14,781 bases of DNA, taken from contig CABQMV010000041.1 in assembly GCA_902465325.1 (NCBI GenBank), forward strand, positions 1 through 14,781. The letters are read 5' to 3'. The notes under the pieces are model-generated. The model was not told where the DNA came from and searched no databases. It was given only the letters and a program-made list of their open reading frames with translations. Both the position numbers and the translations under genes were made by a program. Source of the DNA: an uncultured Oscillospiraceae bacterium (lineage in GTDB: Bacteria; Bacillota; Clostridia; UBA1212; SIG427). This document shows positions 13,586-14,781 of the stretch, piece by piece (the stretch's first letter is position 1; each line of letters opens with the position of its first letter).

Positions 13586-14731
13586 TTACATCTCCAAATA
13601 GCTGCCTAAATATACAAATTGATCCTGTCCGTGCTCCAGCTCTGATAAAAGGCTCAGCACATCCTCCGAGTACACAGAGGCCTCCAGATCAAAATAGAAC
13701 ATAAATTCAAAATCCTTTCCCGGTATAGGACGGCTTTCCAGCTTGGTAAGATTCAGTCCCAGCGCTGAAAATTTGGATATCAGGTTGTACAGGGAGCCCG
13801 GTCTGTGATCTAGTGTGAACATCAGACTCATTTTATTCGCGCCGGGGTAAATCTCCAGCTCCTTAGAAATGCAAATAAAACGGGTATAATTATTGGCACT
13901 GTTTTGTATTTCATCGCTAAGTACCGTAAGGCCGTACAGGTCTGCACAGTTCTGTGAAGAAATGGCCGCCACATCATCCCTGGAGGAATCCGCCACCATC
14001 TTCGCAGCAACTGCTGTATTCTCAACAATATTGACCTTGATTTCCGGATGCTTTGCCAGAAAATCACTGCACTGTCCAATGGCCTGCTCATGGGAATAAA
14101 TCTCTCTGATTTGGGACAGTGATTTCCGTCCTCTGGTCAACAGAGCATGACTCACCAGGATCTTGACCTGTCTGGCAATATAAAAGTTATATTTTTTCAT
14201 CAGATCATATACTTCTGTAACAGACCCGTGAACACTGTTTTCAATAGGAAGAATCCCATAGCGGCAGAGATTCTTTTCTACTGCCTGAAACACGCCCTGG
14301 AAGCTGCTCATATACATAATAGAGGGACGGGCAAAAAGCCGGTCACAGGCAAGCTGCGAATAAGCCCCTTCCGTTCCCTGACAGGCCACCACAGCCTGCT
14401 TGGTAAATTCCTTCGGCGTATTTTCCCTTGCCGTCCGAACCTTCTCTACCAGCCGGGAATCCTTATACAAACGGCGGCTCTGGTAGGAGCGGCTCAAATC
14501 AAACAGGGTCGTATACAGCAGCTTCGTATACATGGCCATCTCCTCACTCTGATTTTCGGTGAGCCGTCCCATAATCTCCCGCTCTCTCAGCTTATCAAAA
14601 ACCGGCAGGTCATTTTCCGCCTTATACGAAGCAATTTCACCGGCAATCTCCATTCGCCGTGTAAAGAGCGCTACCAGCTGATTATCTGTGTCATTCATCT
14701 GCTGCCTTAAGTTTGTCAGTTCTTCTTTCAT
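13586..14731 (-). CDS. pheA: Bifunctional chorismate mutase / prephenate dehydratase
   Basis: This 381-residue protein converts chorismate to prephenate and then to phenylpyruvate, the committed steps to phenylalanine. Residues 1-90 are an AroQ-type chorismate mutase (LRQQMNDTDNQLVALFTRRM, then YKAENDLPVFDKLREREI). Residues 112-287 are prephenate dehydratase, with QGTEGAYSQLA, PIENSVHGSV and the catalytic TRF motif at 283-285. Residues about 300-375 are an ACT domain with PGSLYNLISKF and LTKLESRP, the phenylalanine-sensing motifs, so feedback inhibition is expected. GGAAGG lies about six bases before the ATG. The preceding gene's stop overlaps its start by four bases (ATGA), and aroE follows at once. 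Confidence 0.96.
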   Translation of the reverse strand: MKEELTNLRQQMNDTDNQLVALFTRRMEIAGEIASYKAENDLPVFDKLREREIMGRLTENQSEEMAMYTKLLYTTLFDLSRSYQSRRLYKDSRLVEKVRTARENTPKEFTKQAVVACQGTEGAYSQLACDRLFARPSIMYMSSFQGVFQAVEKNLCRYGILPIENSVHGSVTEVYDLMKKYNFYIARQVKILVSHALLTRGRKSLSQIREIYSHEQAIGQCSDFLAKHPEIKVNIVENTAVAAKMVADSSRDDVAAISSQNCADLYGLTVLSDEIQNSANNYTRFICISKELEIYPGANKMSLMFTLDHRPGSLYNLISKFSALGLNLTKLESRPIPGKDFEFMFYFDLEASVYSEDVLSLLSELEHGQDQFVYLGSYLEM

Positions 14732-14781
14732 AGTTTTCCTTCCCCTTCCATCCTATCCAATATTGTTATGGCCGCAACGGC
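14728..14781 (-). CDS. 3' end of upstream gene, probably chorismate synthase
   Basis: Only one minus-strand frame stays open to the window edge: 17 codons ending AVAAITILDRMEGEGKL, with a TGA that overlaps the pheA ATG (ATGA). The overlap matches the tight packing of this operon and suggests a real gene tail. The sequence resembles the end of chorismate synthases, where a conserved PRAVPVVEA segment is followed by an Ala/Ile/Leu-rich helix. AroC would also supply the substrate of PheA. The fragment is too short to be sure. Confidence 0.5.
   Translation of the reverse strand, partial: AVAAITILDRMEGEGKL

Noticed and set aside
1..14781. Possible CRISPR array, tRNA, rRNA, riboswitch, T-box or complete insertion sequence.
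   Set aside because: Reading both strands I saw no regularly spaced direct repeats, no tRNA-like cloverleaf, no T-box or riboswitch core, and no transposase gene with terminal repeats.

Overview
This window looks like chromosomal DNA of an anaerobic, low-to-mid GC Firmicute of the class Clostridia, probably a gut Lachnospiraceae-type organism. The evidence is the electron-bifurcating-type [FeFe] hydrogenase operon, the clostridial forms of EI, AroE and SerA, the AGGAGG-type ribosome sites, and the remnant of a Tn1549-like conjugative element. The assignment is inference from gene content; no species is claimed.

Layout. (1) Positions 1-1168 (+) are a GC-rich fragment of an integrative conjugative element: a PcfB/DUF3801 gene and the first third of a TraG/VirD4 coupling protein. 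(2) At about 1166-1171 the TraG gene runs in frame into the middle of a LysR regulator. At about 1530 that fragment runs out of frame into the C-terminal part of an aldo/keto reductase, which also carries an in-frame stop. This is a scar of at least two nested deletions or recombinations. (3) Positions 1995-4741 (-) are a phosphotransferase operon, ptsH-ptsI followed by a Cof-type HAD phosphatase. The HPr keeps His15 but has Lys where Ser46 is expected. (4) Positions 4813-7211 (-) are serC-serA, with a consensus promoter upstream and a strong intrinsic terminator downstream. (5) Positions 7212-7550 are an AT-rich, repeat-bearing intergenic region. It is followed by the only intact chromosomal plus-strand gene, a lipoprotein of unknown function (7551-8399), which shares a bidirectional terminator with the hydrogenase operon. 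(6) Positions 8450-12743 (-) are hydC-hydB-hydA plus a small thioredoxin-like [2Fe-2S] ferredoxin. They are driven by a recognisable promoter whose -10 is overlapped by a candidate Rex operator. (7) Positions 12821-14781 (-) are chorismate and phenylalanine genes: the tail of a probable aroC, then pheA and aroE.

How the parts work together. The aromatic genes make chorismate and send it to phenylpyruvate. The hydrogenase genes would reoxidise NADH and reduced ferredoxin to H2 during fermentation. SerC and SerA make phosphoserine from 3-phosphoglycerate. EI and HPr supply phosphate from PEP for sugar uptake. All the intact chromosomal genes are ordinary families. The points that reward a second look are the fusion scar, the Ser46-less HPr, the candidate Rex site, and the orphan lipoprotein with its repeat-rich upstream region. 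I did not find a convincing new multi-gene system.
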